A DNA stretch of 64,000 bases from CAZESS01 sp964414415 (lineage in GTDB: Archaea > Thermoplasmatota > E2 > UBA202 > DSCA01), in contig CAYPWJ010000003.1 of assembly GCA_964414415.1 (NCBI GenBank), positions 1 to 64,000 of the forward strand, written 5' to 3'. The translations under genes were made by a program, and so were the position numbers. The notes under the pieces are model-generated. The model was not told the DNA's origin. It saw nothing but the letters and a program-made list of their open reading frames with translations, and made no database searches. Below, in pieces: positions 9,401-17,751 of this stretch (positions within the stretch are counted from its first letter, which is position 1; each line of letters opens with the position of its first letter).

Positions 9401-12400
9401 TTTCCATCTGCATCTCTATGGGGGACCTTGGTCGTGCTGACCCATCGGGTGCCCTCCGGGGTCTCTACGGGCTCCTCGATGCTCCGCTTTGCCGTGCCGG
9501 ATTGCATCACCCTTCGGTTGTCCTCCTCATATCGTCGGGCCTGCTCCTCAGGGTAGACGTCGAAGAGCGACATGCCCGCCAGCTCCTCGGGAGTCATCCC
9601 CATTGCAGCTGCAAGCCGCTCGTTCACCCGGACGAATCTGCCATCGCGGTCTATCCAGAATATCATCGCCGGCGTCGTGTCGAGCAATACCTGCTGTTCT
9701 CGGCTGAGCTGCTCCAGTTGCTGTTCTATCTGTTTTCGCCTGGTGACGTCGCGTATCGTTCCGACGAGAATCTGCTCCCCGCTGTCGCTTGTATATGGTT
9801 TTTTTCGGGTGATGATTGTGTGCGTCGTTCCCTGTCTGTCCGTGAATTTTTCCTCGTTGATGTTCTCCTCGCCTGTTTCAAAGACTTCCTCATCTTTCTC
9901 CCAGAACACGTCGGCCTCCTCCTCGGGGAAGAAGTCGTAGTCTGTCTTGCCGAGGAGTTCATCGCGGCTGTAGCCCATGAAGTCACAGTAGGCGTCGTTC
10001 AGGAGAATCCAGTTGTGGTCCTGGTCCTTGACGAACAACGGGTCCCCGATGGTGTTTATGATGTTTTCCAGATACGCCTGTTTCTCCTCCAGCTTTCGCT
10101 GTGCCTCCTTCCGCTTGGTGATGTCGCGCACGATGGCCATGTCCGCCGGTCTTCCCTGGTACTCTATCACGGAGGCGTTGACCTCGACGGAGATGCGCCG
10201 GCCGTCCTTGGCAATGATTTCCGTCTCGTACATCCGGGGGACGTCCTCGCCGGCCATCCGTTTTTCGTAGCATTCCTTGGTTTTGGCTGCAAATGATGGC
10301 TCCACGTAGTCCAGGAACGAGGTGCCCTGTATCTCCTCCCGCGTATAGCCAGTCATCTCCAGCAGCTTCTGGTTGCAGTATGTCAGCTTCTGGTCCTGTA
10401 TAATCATGATACCGTCGTTTCCGTGCTGCACCAGCGTGGCGTATTTTTCGTGGCTTTCCCGCAGCTCCTGCTCCATCTGTTTCCGCTCGGTGATGTCGAC
10501 GAGCACGGACTTGAAGCCGATGATGTCGCCCTCCCGGCGTTTCGGGCGGCTGTAGACCAGGCAGGGGAAAGTGGAGTCGTCTTTCCGCACAAAGCGATAT
10601 TCACCGGCTTTGGTTTCTTCTCCCTGCAGCACCTCCTGGATGTTCCGACCGGCGCGCTCCCGGTCGTCTGGATGCAGCACCTGCATGACGTTGATTCCCT
10701 CCTCGACGTCCTCCCGGGTATACTGGAATTTGTCCAGGCACGTCTCGTTGAGGAACACCGCGTTTCCCTCCCGGTCGAACTCGCCGTACGGCATCGGGAG
10801 CAGGTTGACCGTGTCCCTGAATCGTTTTTCCTTCGCACGGAGCTTTTCTTCCATGCGCTTCCGCTCGGTGATGTCCGTGCCGATGCAGAGTATCTCGTCG
10901 ACCTTGCCGTTCTCGTCGTAGAGCACCTTGTTCGTCCAGGCCATCCAGACGACCTCGCCGTCCCGGCGGATGTTCTCGTTTTCGTTTGTCACGTAGTCCT
11001 CGGGGCTGCTGATGATGTCGTCGACGAGAGACTTCAGGTCTCTGCCCGAGGTCTCGGTCTCCGGGACGATGGTTCCGATGACGTTCTCGCCCAGTATCTC
11101 CTCTTCCGGATAGCCGAAAAACCGCTCTGCGAACTCGTTGAAATAGGTGATGACGCCGTCGGTGTCCATCCGGAGGATGACGCTGTTTGCATGCTCAAGC
11201 AGCCCACGGTATTTTTCTTCGCTTTCCCGGAGCTCTTGTTCCATTTGTTTTCGCTCGGTGACGTCCCGGAACACGCCGAAGGCGCCGTCGTGGCATCCGT
11301 CTTCATCCCATCGCGGGGTGGCAGTGACGTCGATGACACGTTTTTCTCCGTCCGGGCGGACAATCTCAAGTTCGTAGGAGCTCTTCTCTCCATCTTTCCG
11401 CTTCTCGGTTTGCTCCTGGATGACGCTCTGCTGCTCAGTCGCGAGGAAATCCACCAGGTTTTCCCCGACGAGGCCGCCGTCCACTCCGAAAATCTCCTCC
11501 GCGGCGGGGTTGGCAAACATAAACGTTTCGTCGGCGTCGACGATGCCGATGCCCTCTCCCTGGTTTTCGACCAGCATGCGATATTTTTCTTCGCTTTCCC
11601 GGAGCTCTTGTTCCATTTGTTTTCGCTCGGTGATATCCCGGACGAAAGCCGCGATGTACTCAACGGTTCCGTCGTCGTCGAAGACAGGGTAAAACCGGCT
11701 GTCGAACCACCGCCCCTGGCGGCTGTCTTCGAACTGCATCGGGCGCCCGGTCCGCCGCACGTCCTCCAGCTTTTCTCTCCGCCGCTCAAAGACCTCGCGG
11801 TCCGCCGCATCGATTGACACCGCCGTCATGAATTGGTCGAACGAGACACCGGCGAGGTCCCCCGGCTCTGCTCCAAGCGACTCGGCCATCGCCTCGTTGA
11901 GCGCCAGGATGCTCCCGTCCCGGTCGAGCAGCATGGCCAGGTCATGGGTGGCGTTGAGCAGCAGATGGGAGAGCTGCTGCTCCCGTCGGGCTTTATCCTC
12001 TGCTCGCTTTCGCTTCGTGATGTCCTTGTCTGTCCCGCGGTAGCCCACGAGGCTGCCATCGTCATCCATAATGGGGACCGCATTCGTCAGCATGATGGCT
12101 TCTTCGCCGTTCCTGGTGACGTTGCGGTTTTCCACGTCGACGATCGGCTCCCCGGCGGCTGCTTTCTCTGCAAATAGATTACGCATCCGGCGCGCCTCGT
12201 CCTCCGGCATCAGGGAAAACGGCGACGTGCCCTCGAGCTCCTCGGGCGTGTACCCAAGCGTGTCCTTCACCCGCTCCGAGACAAACGTATATCGACCGTC
12301 GGTGTCGATCTCCCATATCCAGTCCGTCGAGGTCTCCAGCATGTCCCGGAGTCGCTGCTCGCTTTCCCGCAGCTGCCGCTCGATGCGCCGCCGCTCGGTG

Positions 12401-13992
12401 ACGTCCCGTATCGACGCCAGCACCGCAGTGCGGCCGCCGTAAAATATCGCCGCCACGGAAAACTCGCCGTGCCGGACCTCGCCCTGGCTGGTCTGGAGCC
12501 TCGCATGGAAGGTGGACGGCGCCGTCTCGCCCTGCATACACCGGGCTATCATCTCCTGCAGTCGCTCCCGGTCGTCGGGATGGATGACGTCGGACAGGTT
12601 CATGCGGTCGAGCGTGTCCTCGCGGTATCCGACGAGCTCGCACAGCCGGGTGCTGGCGAACAGGATCTCGTCGTTCCGGATGACGGCGACCGCGTCGTGG
12701 CTCTGCTCAACGATGGCCCGGTATCGCTCCTCGCTTTCCTGAAGCCTGTTTTCGAGTGCGACCGTGTCGGTGATGTTCCTGCCGAACGCGATGGTCCCCA
12801 CGATTTCGTCGTCCTGCCAGCGTGGAGCAGCGGTTACCTGCAGATGTATCATTTCTCCGTCGCTGTCGATGATGCGAACCCGGTAGCTGTTATGTTCTCC
12901 CTGCAGCGTCCGCTGGAATATGTCCCTGACATGCGGCCGGTCGTCAGGATGGATGAACATCGAGAAATCTTTTCCGACGCAGTCGATGAAATCGTGGCCG
13001 CATTCCTGCTGCGCCACCCGGTTTGCAAACGTGAGCCGCCCCGATCTATCGAGGGTCCATATCCAGTCGTTGGCGTGCTCCACGATGGTCCGGTACCGCC
13101 GCTCGCTTTTCTCAAGCCTTCGTTGTGCCTGCTTTCGCTCAGTGATGTCCCGCGCGACGCCGACGATATCTGTCGGCTTGCCGTCCTCGTCGCAGATAAA
13201 CGTTGCGTGCACCTCGATGGGGAAGACATGGCCGTCTTTGTGGACGCCCTCAAGCTGGAGTGTTCCCTGGTACGGCGGACCCTGCATCAGCTGTCGTTGC
13301 ATCGCCTCACGTTGTCTCCTGTATGATGCATCGGTGAGCAGGTCTTCCGTGCTGAGGGCCAGCACCTCGGCAGGGGTATAGCCCCACACTGTTTCGACGG
13401 AGGGACTCACGTAGGAGTATTCTCCGCTCTCGATGCTAATTTTGTAGATAACGTCCGCGGAATGCTCGGCGAGCAGCCGGTATTTCTCCTCGCTCTTCTG
13501 CAGCTTTTCCTCCGCCCGTCGCCGGTCGGTGATGTCGCGGCCCAGCGCGATGGACCCGACGTGGTCGCCCGCGTCGCTCGTGATGCCGCGGGAATACCAC
13601 GAGATGACGCGTTCCTCGCCCTCCTTGGTCGTGATGGTGGTCTCAAATTCCTCGACCACATCGCCGTCGATGATGGCCGCGGCCTGCTCGACGATTTCCT
13701 GCCGGTATACCGGGTCGGGATACAGCCAGTCCCATATCTTGCCGTGTCCGACGACCTCATCGCGGGTGTATCCGCTGATCTGCTCGGCTGCCTCGTTCCA
13801 CAGGATGACGTTGCCCTCGCTGTCGAGCACGTCGAGCCAGACGTTGGCCTGGTCGAGGATGTCGCGCAGCAGCGTTACCTCGCGCTGGAGGAAAGCCGCC
13901 CGTGTCTCCTGTGGCGCCTCGCCGCCGATTGCTTCATTCAGGAGGGCCGACAGCAGGTTGGTGGGATGCGCTCCGGAAATTTTTTTGTTCAT
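6421..13992 (-). CDS. giant histidine kinase with 18 tandem PAS domains
   Basis: About 2523 residues with no evident transmembrane segment, so probably a cytoplasmic sensor. I count 18 PAS/PAC units, each closed by a DITERKQ-type linker and a coiled ESEERYR segment. They are followed by a HisKA domain (phospho-His in VVSHELNTPL, about residue 2316) and a HATPase domain with N box (FVNIVKNAV), G1 box (DSGVG) and G2 box (GEGTGLGL). The frame opens with GTG at 14001. The ATG at 13992 is preferred because GAGGTGG, containing that GTG, forms a ribosome site 6-7 nt before it. A TATA-like element on the minus strand near 14112-14122 gives a leader of about 90 nt. Ligands are unknown. It is translationally coupled to the response regulator. 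Confidence 0.93.
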   Translation of the reverse strand: MNKKISGAHPTNLLSALLNEAIGGEAPQETRAAFLQREVTLLRDILDQANVWLDVLDSEGNVILWNEAAEQISGYTRDEVVGHGKIWDWLYPDPVYRQEIVEQAAAIIDGDVVEEFETTITTKEGEERVISWYSRGITSDAGDHVGSIALGRDITDRRRAEEKLQKSEEKYRLLAEHSADVIYKISIESGEYSYVSPSVETVWGYTPAEVLALSTEDLLTDASYRRQREAMQRQLMQGPPYQGTLQLEGVHKDGHVFPIEVHATFICDEDGKPTDIVGVARDITERKQAQRRLEKSERRYRTIVEHANDWIWTLDRSGRLTFANRVAQQECGHDFIDCVGKDFSMFIHPDDRPHVRDIFQRTLQGEHNSYRVRIIDSDGEMIHLQVTAAPRWQDDEIVGTIAFGRNITDTVALENRLQESEERYRAIVEQSHDAVAVIRNDEILFASTRLCELVGYREDTLDRMNLSDVIHPDDRERLQEMIARCMQGETAPSTFHARLQTSQGEVRHGEFSVAAIFYGGRTAVLASIRDVTERRRIERQLRESEQRLRDMLETSTDWIWEIDTDGRYTFVSERVKDTLGYTPEELEGTSPFSLMPEDEARRMRNLFAEKAAAGEPIVDVENRNVTRNGEEAIMLTNAVPIMDDDGSLVGYRGTDKDITKRKRAEDKARREQQLSHLLLNATHDLAMLLDRDGSILALNEAMAESLGAEPGDLAGVSFDQFMTAVSIDAADREVFERRREKLEDVRRTGRPMQFEDSRQGRWFDSRFYPVFDDDGTVEYIAAFVRDITERKQMEQELRESEEKYRMLVENQGEGIGIVDADETFMFANPAAEEIFGVDGGLVGENLVDFLATEQQSVIQEQTEKRKDGEKSSYELEIVRPDGEKRVIDVTATPRWDEDGCHDGAFGVFRDVTERKQMEQELRESEEKYRGLLEHANSVILRMDTDGVITYFNEFAERFFGYPEEEILGENVIGTIVPETETSGRDLKSLVDDIISSPEDYVTNENENIRRDGEVVWMAWTNKVLYDENGKVDEILCIGTDITERKRMEEKLRAKEKRFRDTVNLLPMPYGEFDREGNAVFLNETCLDKFQYTREDVEEGINVMQVLHPDDRERAGRNIQEVLQGEETKAGEYRFVRKDDSTFPCLVYSRPKRREGDIIGFKSVLVDITERKQMEQELRESHEKYATLVQHGNDGIMIIQDQKLTYCNQKLLEMTGYTREEIQGTSFLDYVEPSFAAKTKECYEKRMAGEDVPRMYETEIIAKDGRRISVEVNASVIEYQGRPADMAIVRDITKRKEAQRKLEEKQAYLENIINTIGDPLFVKDQDHNWILLNDAYCDFMGYSRDELLGKTDYDFFPEEEADVFWEKDEEVFETGEENINEEKFTDRQGTTHTIITRKKPYTSDSGEQILVGTIRDVTRRKQIEQQLEQLSREQQVLLDTTPAMIFWIDRDGRFVRVNERLAAAMGMTPEELAGMSLFDVYPEEQARRYEEDNRRVMQSGTAKRSIEEPVETPEGTRWVSTTKVPHRDADGNVIGIIGFSIDITERKQMEQQLREQRELAQTLLDATHDVALLADVDGTILAVNEAMAKAMGDDPAAIIGDHMIDRIGREAYARRTPRVRKVERTGTPVHFTDEREGRIFSHRFYPVFDDEGAVQQVAVFSRDVTEQRQAQQELRESEERYRRLVEASPDAIILTDLDGHVLTANDKAAKLYGFEETADLVGDEAFTYVASEDRKRARENMHRALEEELLEGIEYTFLREDGSHFFGELSIATIYDEEDNPAAFLGVVRDVTERKQTEERYRRLVEASPELIAESDEQGRFVTANPAMARALGTSQENLIGRQGSELMPDDVFRRRMACAREAIENDAIVEDEDMEGGRHYHNIYIPLDMPDGGRHIQLIARDITQRKEAERALQESQREYRSLYEFHQSILQHSPIGIVKLDAAMRIVYENRAIQEIVGVPEREESMGTGMDIREIPAVRDTGIADELDALRKGEKIRGEVFYTSLYGKKTYLSYVCSPIMEEGTFAGAVVIAADITDQKKTQRELQESEERFRSVFVHAPMGIVLVDNDGRPVLSNPAFQDMLGYSEEELTSMSFSEFKRLTHPDDVEEDLARYEELKEGTRDSYSIKKRYIRKDGSVVWGSLTASVIRDENGTPVYGVGLVEDITERRQMEKRRHFLAEILRSAPLSVIVTDREGKITYVNPATEELFGYTRNELLGKSPGTLSAEPDAEQIQRDIFDTIRQGGVWKGELLNKKKNGETFPIQTSVYQMQDQEGNFIATVGFQEDITKRKQAEEERRRREQLVALGRIAAVVSHELNTPLANIALAADCLASGDGLEDSEELETIRKEVNNASDIVKQVLGFSRLDEMELQQINVASVVDEAVRAVRDTSSVDADVEVSVTPQDIHADEHHLYRAFVNIVKNAVLARDPDADRHHVAVTSEVNDRELVVNIADSGVGMDAEVQAQADKPFFTTRAPGEGTGLGLYIARWIVERHGGTIDIESEPGEGTTVTVRLPLREDTA

Positions 13993-14109
13993 GGTGTCCA
14001 CCTCGAAAACGGATGGTGCAGCAGGCAGCTCGAGGGCACGCTGCAGGCCGGGGCATGTGCCAGCGATGCCGCTGCAATATGGTGCATAGGAACATTACAT
14101 AATCCGCCT

Positions 14110-14122
14110 TTTTTAAATATGT
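14110..14122 (-). promoter_or_regulatory. TATA box of the PAS kinase/regulator operon
   Basis: The minus strand reads CATATTTAAAAAA here, preceded by CCGGCAAA. It lies between the UspA stop (14141) and the kinase start and would begin a transcript with a leader of roughly 90 nt. Confidence 0.45.
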
Positions 14123-14140
14123 TTGCCGGAAAAAACGGTG

Positions 14141-15001
14141 TCAGCCGACGAACAACACCGAGTAGTTGCACACCTCGGCGATTTTCCGCCGGGTGCTCTT
14201 CCCGAGGTTTTTCAGCAGTCGCTTCTTGTGCTGCTTGCCCACCACGACGAGGCTGGCGTTGAACTGCCGTGCCGCCTTGGCCATCTCCTTCGGCAGGCTG
14301 CCGGTCACCAGGCTCGTTGTTACGTTCGCCCGGTCGATATCCGCCAGGAATGCCTCCCCGATATCCGTCAGGTCGCCCACTGACTTCCGCTTGGATCGCT
14401 CACCCTGCGCGTTCACCTGCACGCTGTCCTCCGTGTCGACCACATACAGCACATGCAGGTCCCAGCCGAGCACCTCGGCGAGCTCCGCGCTCATTCTGGG
14501 GACGCGGGTGTTCATGGCCAGGTTGGTGCAGACGGCAACGATTTGTTGGCTTCCCTCGCCGCCGGTTTCAACCCAGACGGGCACCTCGGCGTCGTTGAGA
14601 ATCCGGTAGTTGAGGATGCACTGCTTCTCGAAGCCCATCATCACCAGGTCGTAGTCGCCGCCGGCGAGCTCCTCCTGCACCATGGTGCTGTACTCTCCTT
14701 CAACCACTTTTTCCTCGTAGGCGAGGTCAGCGCTCTTGATGTTCTTGGCGTCGGTGAAAACGATGTTATCTGCAGCGTTTTTGTGCTCCTCGGTGATGTC
14801 CTCGGCGGTTTCCTCCCGCTCGTACTTGGTGCGGTATGCATCGGACAGCCTGTCCGTCTGGTTGATGGTCTTCCGTTCGATGACGTACATCACCGTGATG
14901 GCGCTCCCGATGCTCTCTGCTATAAAAAGAGCCCGCTCGAGGACCCTGCGCGGATAGAATTCGGATGATATCGGGAGCAGGATGTGCCGGAACATGTGCA
15001 T
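14141..15001 (-). CDS. tandem universal stress protein (UspA family)
   Basis: A 286-residue protein made of two Usp-type alpha/beta halves. The first runs about 1-140 (FRHILLPISSEFYPRRVLERA). The second runs about 150-286 and ends with VVVGKQHKKRLLKNLGKSTRRK and CNYSVLFVG, which resembles the nucleotide-binding GxxG...GS loop of ATP-binding Usp proteins. Usp domains often sit beside or within anion transporters. Here the gene follows an SLC13-type transporter by about 50 nt, so a regulatory link to transport is plausible. It also has its own TATA-like element (AGTATAAAATAAG on the minus strand, about 15036-15048). A second ATG lies two codons downstream. Confidence 0.82.
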   Translation of the reverse strand: MHMFRHILLPISSEFYPRRVLERALFIAESIGSAITVMYVIERKTINQTDRLSDAYRTKYEREETAEDITEEHKNAADNIVFTDAKNIKSADLAYEEKVVEGEYSTMVQEELAGGDYDLVMMGFEKQCILNYRILNDAEVPVWVETGGEGSQQIVAVCTNLAMNTRVPRMSAELAEVLGWDLHVLYVVDTEDSVQVNAQGERSKRKSVGDLTDIGEAFLADIDRANVTTSLVTGSLPKEMAKAARQFNASLVVVGKQHKKRLLKNLGKSTRRKIAEVCNYSVLFVG

Positions 15002-15054
15002 CCTTGCAGCGTTTGCACGGGTAAATTCGTGCTCTTATTTTATACTTTCGCTTC

Positions 15055-16494
15055 CTACAGCCCGAGGACGCCTTTCCAGTAGAGCACCGCAACGGCGAAG
15101 ATAACGCCAATACAGACGAGGTTCGCGACGGTTCCCCCCTTTAGCAAATCCCTGGTGGAGAAGTAACCCGCGGAGTACGTGATGGCGTTGCCCGGCGTCG
15201 CGATGACCAGCATGAACGCCAGGCCCCCGGACAGGGCGATGGTCATCGACGAGAGCAGCGGGCTTATGCCGGGCAGCTCGCCGGCGATAGCCAGCCCGAT
15301 AGGCAGGAGCATCGCCACGGCGGCGGTGTTAGAGATAAAGTTTGTGATGACGATGGTGAGCACGATGAGCGCCAGCAGAATGAGATAGGGATTGCTGCTC
15401 GCCCCGGTGATGATGTCCACGATCCATCCGGCGGCACCGGTCTCCTTCAGGCTCATGCCCAGCGTGATAGCGCCGCCGTACAGCAGCACGACGCCCCACG
15501 GCACACGTTTCTCCACGTCCTCCCATGAAATGCTGCCCGTAAAGAACAGCAGGGCGCCGCCCAGCAATGCGATAACGGCGAGGCCCAGCTCCTGCGACGC
15601 GAACATCCACAATCCCACGGTAACGGCGAGAATGCCTGCCACGGTCATCTCTGGTCGCTCCATCGAGCCCATCTCCTGCACCTGCTCGTCGATTTTTTTC
15701 CGTGCATCGGCGACGTCGTCCACCTCGAGCGGAAACGTGAAATGCAGGATGAGCCACACGATTGGCAGCGCGACGAACACCACGGGCGTCGAATAGCTCA
15801 TCCACTCGAAAAAGGAGACGTGGATGCCCGCGTCGGCGAGCACGCTGATAGTCAGCGGGTTCCGGGCACCGCCAATCGGCGTGCCGAGGCTGCCGATGGA
15901 GCAGCCGTAGGCGATGCAGAGCATGCTCACCCGGCCGAAGTTGCTCTGCCCAGGGACCACGCGCATCGCAATCAGGATGGATGTGACGATGGGCAGAAAC
16001 AGCGCGACGACGCCGTGCTCCGGCATGATGAACGACAGCAGCGCCGACGACACCATGATGCCGAAGGTAAACAGCTTGGGACTCCCCCGGAAGGCTCGAA
16101 GGAAGCGAAGCGCTATCCGGCGATGCAACCCGTGCCGCTCGATGGCACTCGCCAGCACGAAGGCGCCGATGAGAAAGAACACGGCCTCGTTGCCAAACGC
16201 ATGGAAGACCTCGACTGCGGGCATCACCTGCAGCAGCGGCTGCATTATCATGACGAGCAGCGCTGTCACCGCGATAGGGATGGGCGTGGTGACCCAGAGG
16301 ATGACGGCCATGGCCAGGACACCCAGCATTACCTGGCCGTCGTGCGTCAGGCCGGCGGGTGTTGGGAGGCCCCATGCTGCGGCAACGGCGGCAAAGGACA
16401 GTAGGATGAAAAAGATGTCCCTTCCCTGCAGTGGGTACAGCTCGCTGACGGATCGGTCAGATGCACCATTTTTTTCCGATTTTTCCGCTGGCAC
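15055..16494 (-). CDS. SLC13/DASS-family anion transporter (probable sulfate importer)
   Basis: A 479-residue polytopic membrane protein with about 11-12 hydrophobic segments. It has the two-repeat organisation of the DASS/SLC13 family, including TPIPIAVTALLVMI and IVITNFISNTAAVAMLLPIGLA, which match the SNT-type ion/substrate motifs. Family members carry sulfate, dicarboxylates or phosphate with Na+. Sulfate is favoured here because the gene follows the sulfotransferase, APS kinase and ATP sulfurylase on the same strand. The start is a GTG (MPAEKSEK). A TATA-like TGATATATAG at about 16545-16555 on the minus strand could provide a second promoter for this gene and the UspA gene. Confidence 0.87.
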   Translation of the reverse strand: MPAEKSEKNGASDRSVSELYPLQGRDIFFILLSFAAVAAAWGLPTPAGLTHDGQVMLGVLAMAVILWVTTPIPIAVTALLVMIMQPLLQVMPAVEVFHAFGNEAVFFLIGAFVLASAIERHGLHRRIALRFLRAFRGSPKLFTFGIMVSSALLSFIMPEHGVVALFLPIVTSILIAMRVVPGQSNFGRVSMLCIAYGCSIGSLGTPIGGARNPLTISVLADAGIHVSFFEWMSYSTPVVFVALPIVWLILHFTFPLEVDDVADARKKIDEQVQEMGSMERPEMTVAGILAVTVGLWMFASQELGLAVIALLGGALLFFTGSISWEDVEKRVPWGVVLLYGGAITLGMSLKETGAAGWIVDIITGASSNPYLILLALIVLTIVITNFISNTAAVAMLLPIGLAIAGELPGISPLLSSMTIALSGGLAFMLVIATPGNAITYSAGYFSTRDLLKGGTVANLVCIGVIFAVAVLYWKGVLGL

Positions 16495-16568
16495 GCTATC
16501 CCTGCCTGCCCCTGTATCGCTCTGGCGGGCCGATAAAGTCGCCTGTCTATATATCAGCCGCCTATTTT

Positions 16569-17138
16569 TTATTTTTTTACGTTTCTATACAGATCCGGGT
16601 CGACGGCTGCAACGCCTGCCTCGACGTCAAGGGCGCCGTCGAGGAACTGGTCGAGCCGCTCTGTTTCTTCTTGAGGGTGCTCCACGACGTTCCGGTAGTC
16701 CACCATGATCACCTCGATGTCCTCTCTGTCGTTGAGCAGTTGCTTGGCAAAGCGGTTGAGACGTCGGAAGGCTGGTTTTTCGTCAGCGCGGTCGACCTCG
16801 CCGGACATCTTTTCCATGGAATCCATGATCTCGTCGAGATCCCGCAGCATGTAGATGACCTTGTAGCGGCCCTTCGGCAGATATTTGAGCCCGAAGGCGG
16901 TGACCTTGACGAACGTCCCACGGTATTTTTCGAACGGGAATGAACCCTCGATGAGCCGGTTGATGATCTTGCCGCCGTCGAGCTCGTAATAGCCCTTCGG
17001 ATTGTGCACGTCTGCCTCGCGCGATCGGTCAAAGGCGACGGATACGCCGCCGCGGTTGAGGATCTGCATCATCATCGAGGTGCCGGAGCGCTCCAGCCCG
17101 GAGACCAGATAGTTGGTGTCGTCGCGGAGCGATGTCAT
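16569..17138 (-). CDS. PAPS-dependent sulfotransferase-like protein
   Basis: A 189-residue protein with the two PAPS-binding elements of the sulfotransferase family. The 5'-phosphosulfate loop SGLERSGTSMMMQIL lies at about residues 13-27 and the 3'-phosphate segment VIYMLRDLDEIMDSM at about 94-108. It is short compared with most sulfotransferases (250-300), so the acceptor-binding region is reduced. The gene begins 4 nt after the APS kinase stop, so it uses PAPS made by its own operon. Archaeal sulfation targets include surface glycans and lipids; the substrate here is unknown. Confidence 0.82.
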   Translation of the reverse strand: MTSLRDDTNYLVSGLERSGTSMMMQILNRGGVSVAFDRSREADVHNPKGYYELDGGKIINRLIEGSFPFEKYRGTFVKVTAFGLKYLPKGRYKVIYMLRDLDEIMDSMEKMSGEVDRADEKPAFRRLNRFAKQLLNDREDIEVIMVDYRNVVEHPQEETERLDQFLDGALDVEAGVAAVDPDLYRNVKK

Positions 17139-17142
17139 GCTA

Positions 17143-17751
17143 TCAGTCGAGATACCCCTGCGTTTCTAGGTACCGCATGACCTTTGCGCCGCTTTCTGCT
17201 GGTGTCTCGCATTCGGTGTCGACGACGACCTCAGGCTGCTCTGGCTCCTCATATGGAGCGTCGATGCCCGTGAAGTTGGATATCTCGCCGGCCCGTGCTT
17301 TCTCGTAGAGTCCCTTGGGGTCGCGTTCCTCGCAGGCATCGACGGATGCCTTGGCGAAGACTTCGACGAACCGGCTGTCGCCGACCAGCTGCCGGCAGAA
17401 GTTCCGGTCCTTTGCGTAGGGCGAGATGAACGCGGTGATGGTGATGACGCCTGCATCGGCGAACAATGCCGCGACCTCGGATATGCGGCGGATGTTCTCG
17501 GAGCGGTCCTCCGGCGAGAAGCCCAGGTCCTTGTTCAGGCCGTGGCGGACGTTGTCGCCGTCGAGGATGTAGGCCAGCTTGCCGCGTTCGTGCAGCCGGT
17601 GTGCCACCTCGTTAGCCACCGTTGACTTGCCACTCCCGGAGAGCCCCGTGAACCAGAGGACGATGCCCTTCTGTCCGAGCAGTTCCTCGCGTTTCTCTCG
17701 CTCTACCTTGTGGTCATGCCATACGACGTTGGTTGCTTTTTGTTCAGTCAT
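17143..17751 (-). CDS. cysC: adenylyl-sulfate (APS) kinase
   Basis: A 202-residue kinase that phosphorylates APS to PAPS with ATP. The Walker A loop GLSGSGKST lies at about residues 36-44. Other family signatures are DGDNVRHGLNKDLGFSPEDR and FISPYAKDR. The C-terminus ends in QGYLD, similar to the ALGYLD end of the small RHH protein at the head of the operon. Its start overlaps the end of the DHH gene by 8 nt. The product would feed the sulfotransferase encoded immediately downstream. Confidence 0.96.
   Translation of the reverse strand: MTEQKATNVVWHDHKVEREKREELLGQKGIVLWFTGLSGSGKSTVANEVAHRLHERGKLAYILDGDNVRHGLNKDLGFSPEDRSENIRRISEVAALFADAGVITITAFISPYAKDRNFCRQLVGDSRFVEVFAKASVDACEERDPKGLYEKARAGEISNFTGIDAPYEEPEQPEVVVDTECETPAESGAKVMRYLETQGYLD

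Noticed and set aside
11210..11633. Direct repeats considered as a CRISPR or mobile-element signature
   Set aside because: They are two copies only, lie inside the PAS kinase gene and encode its inter-domain linkers.
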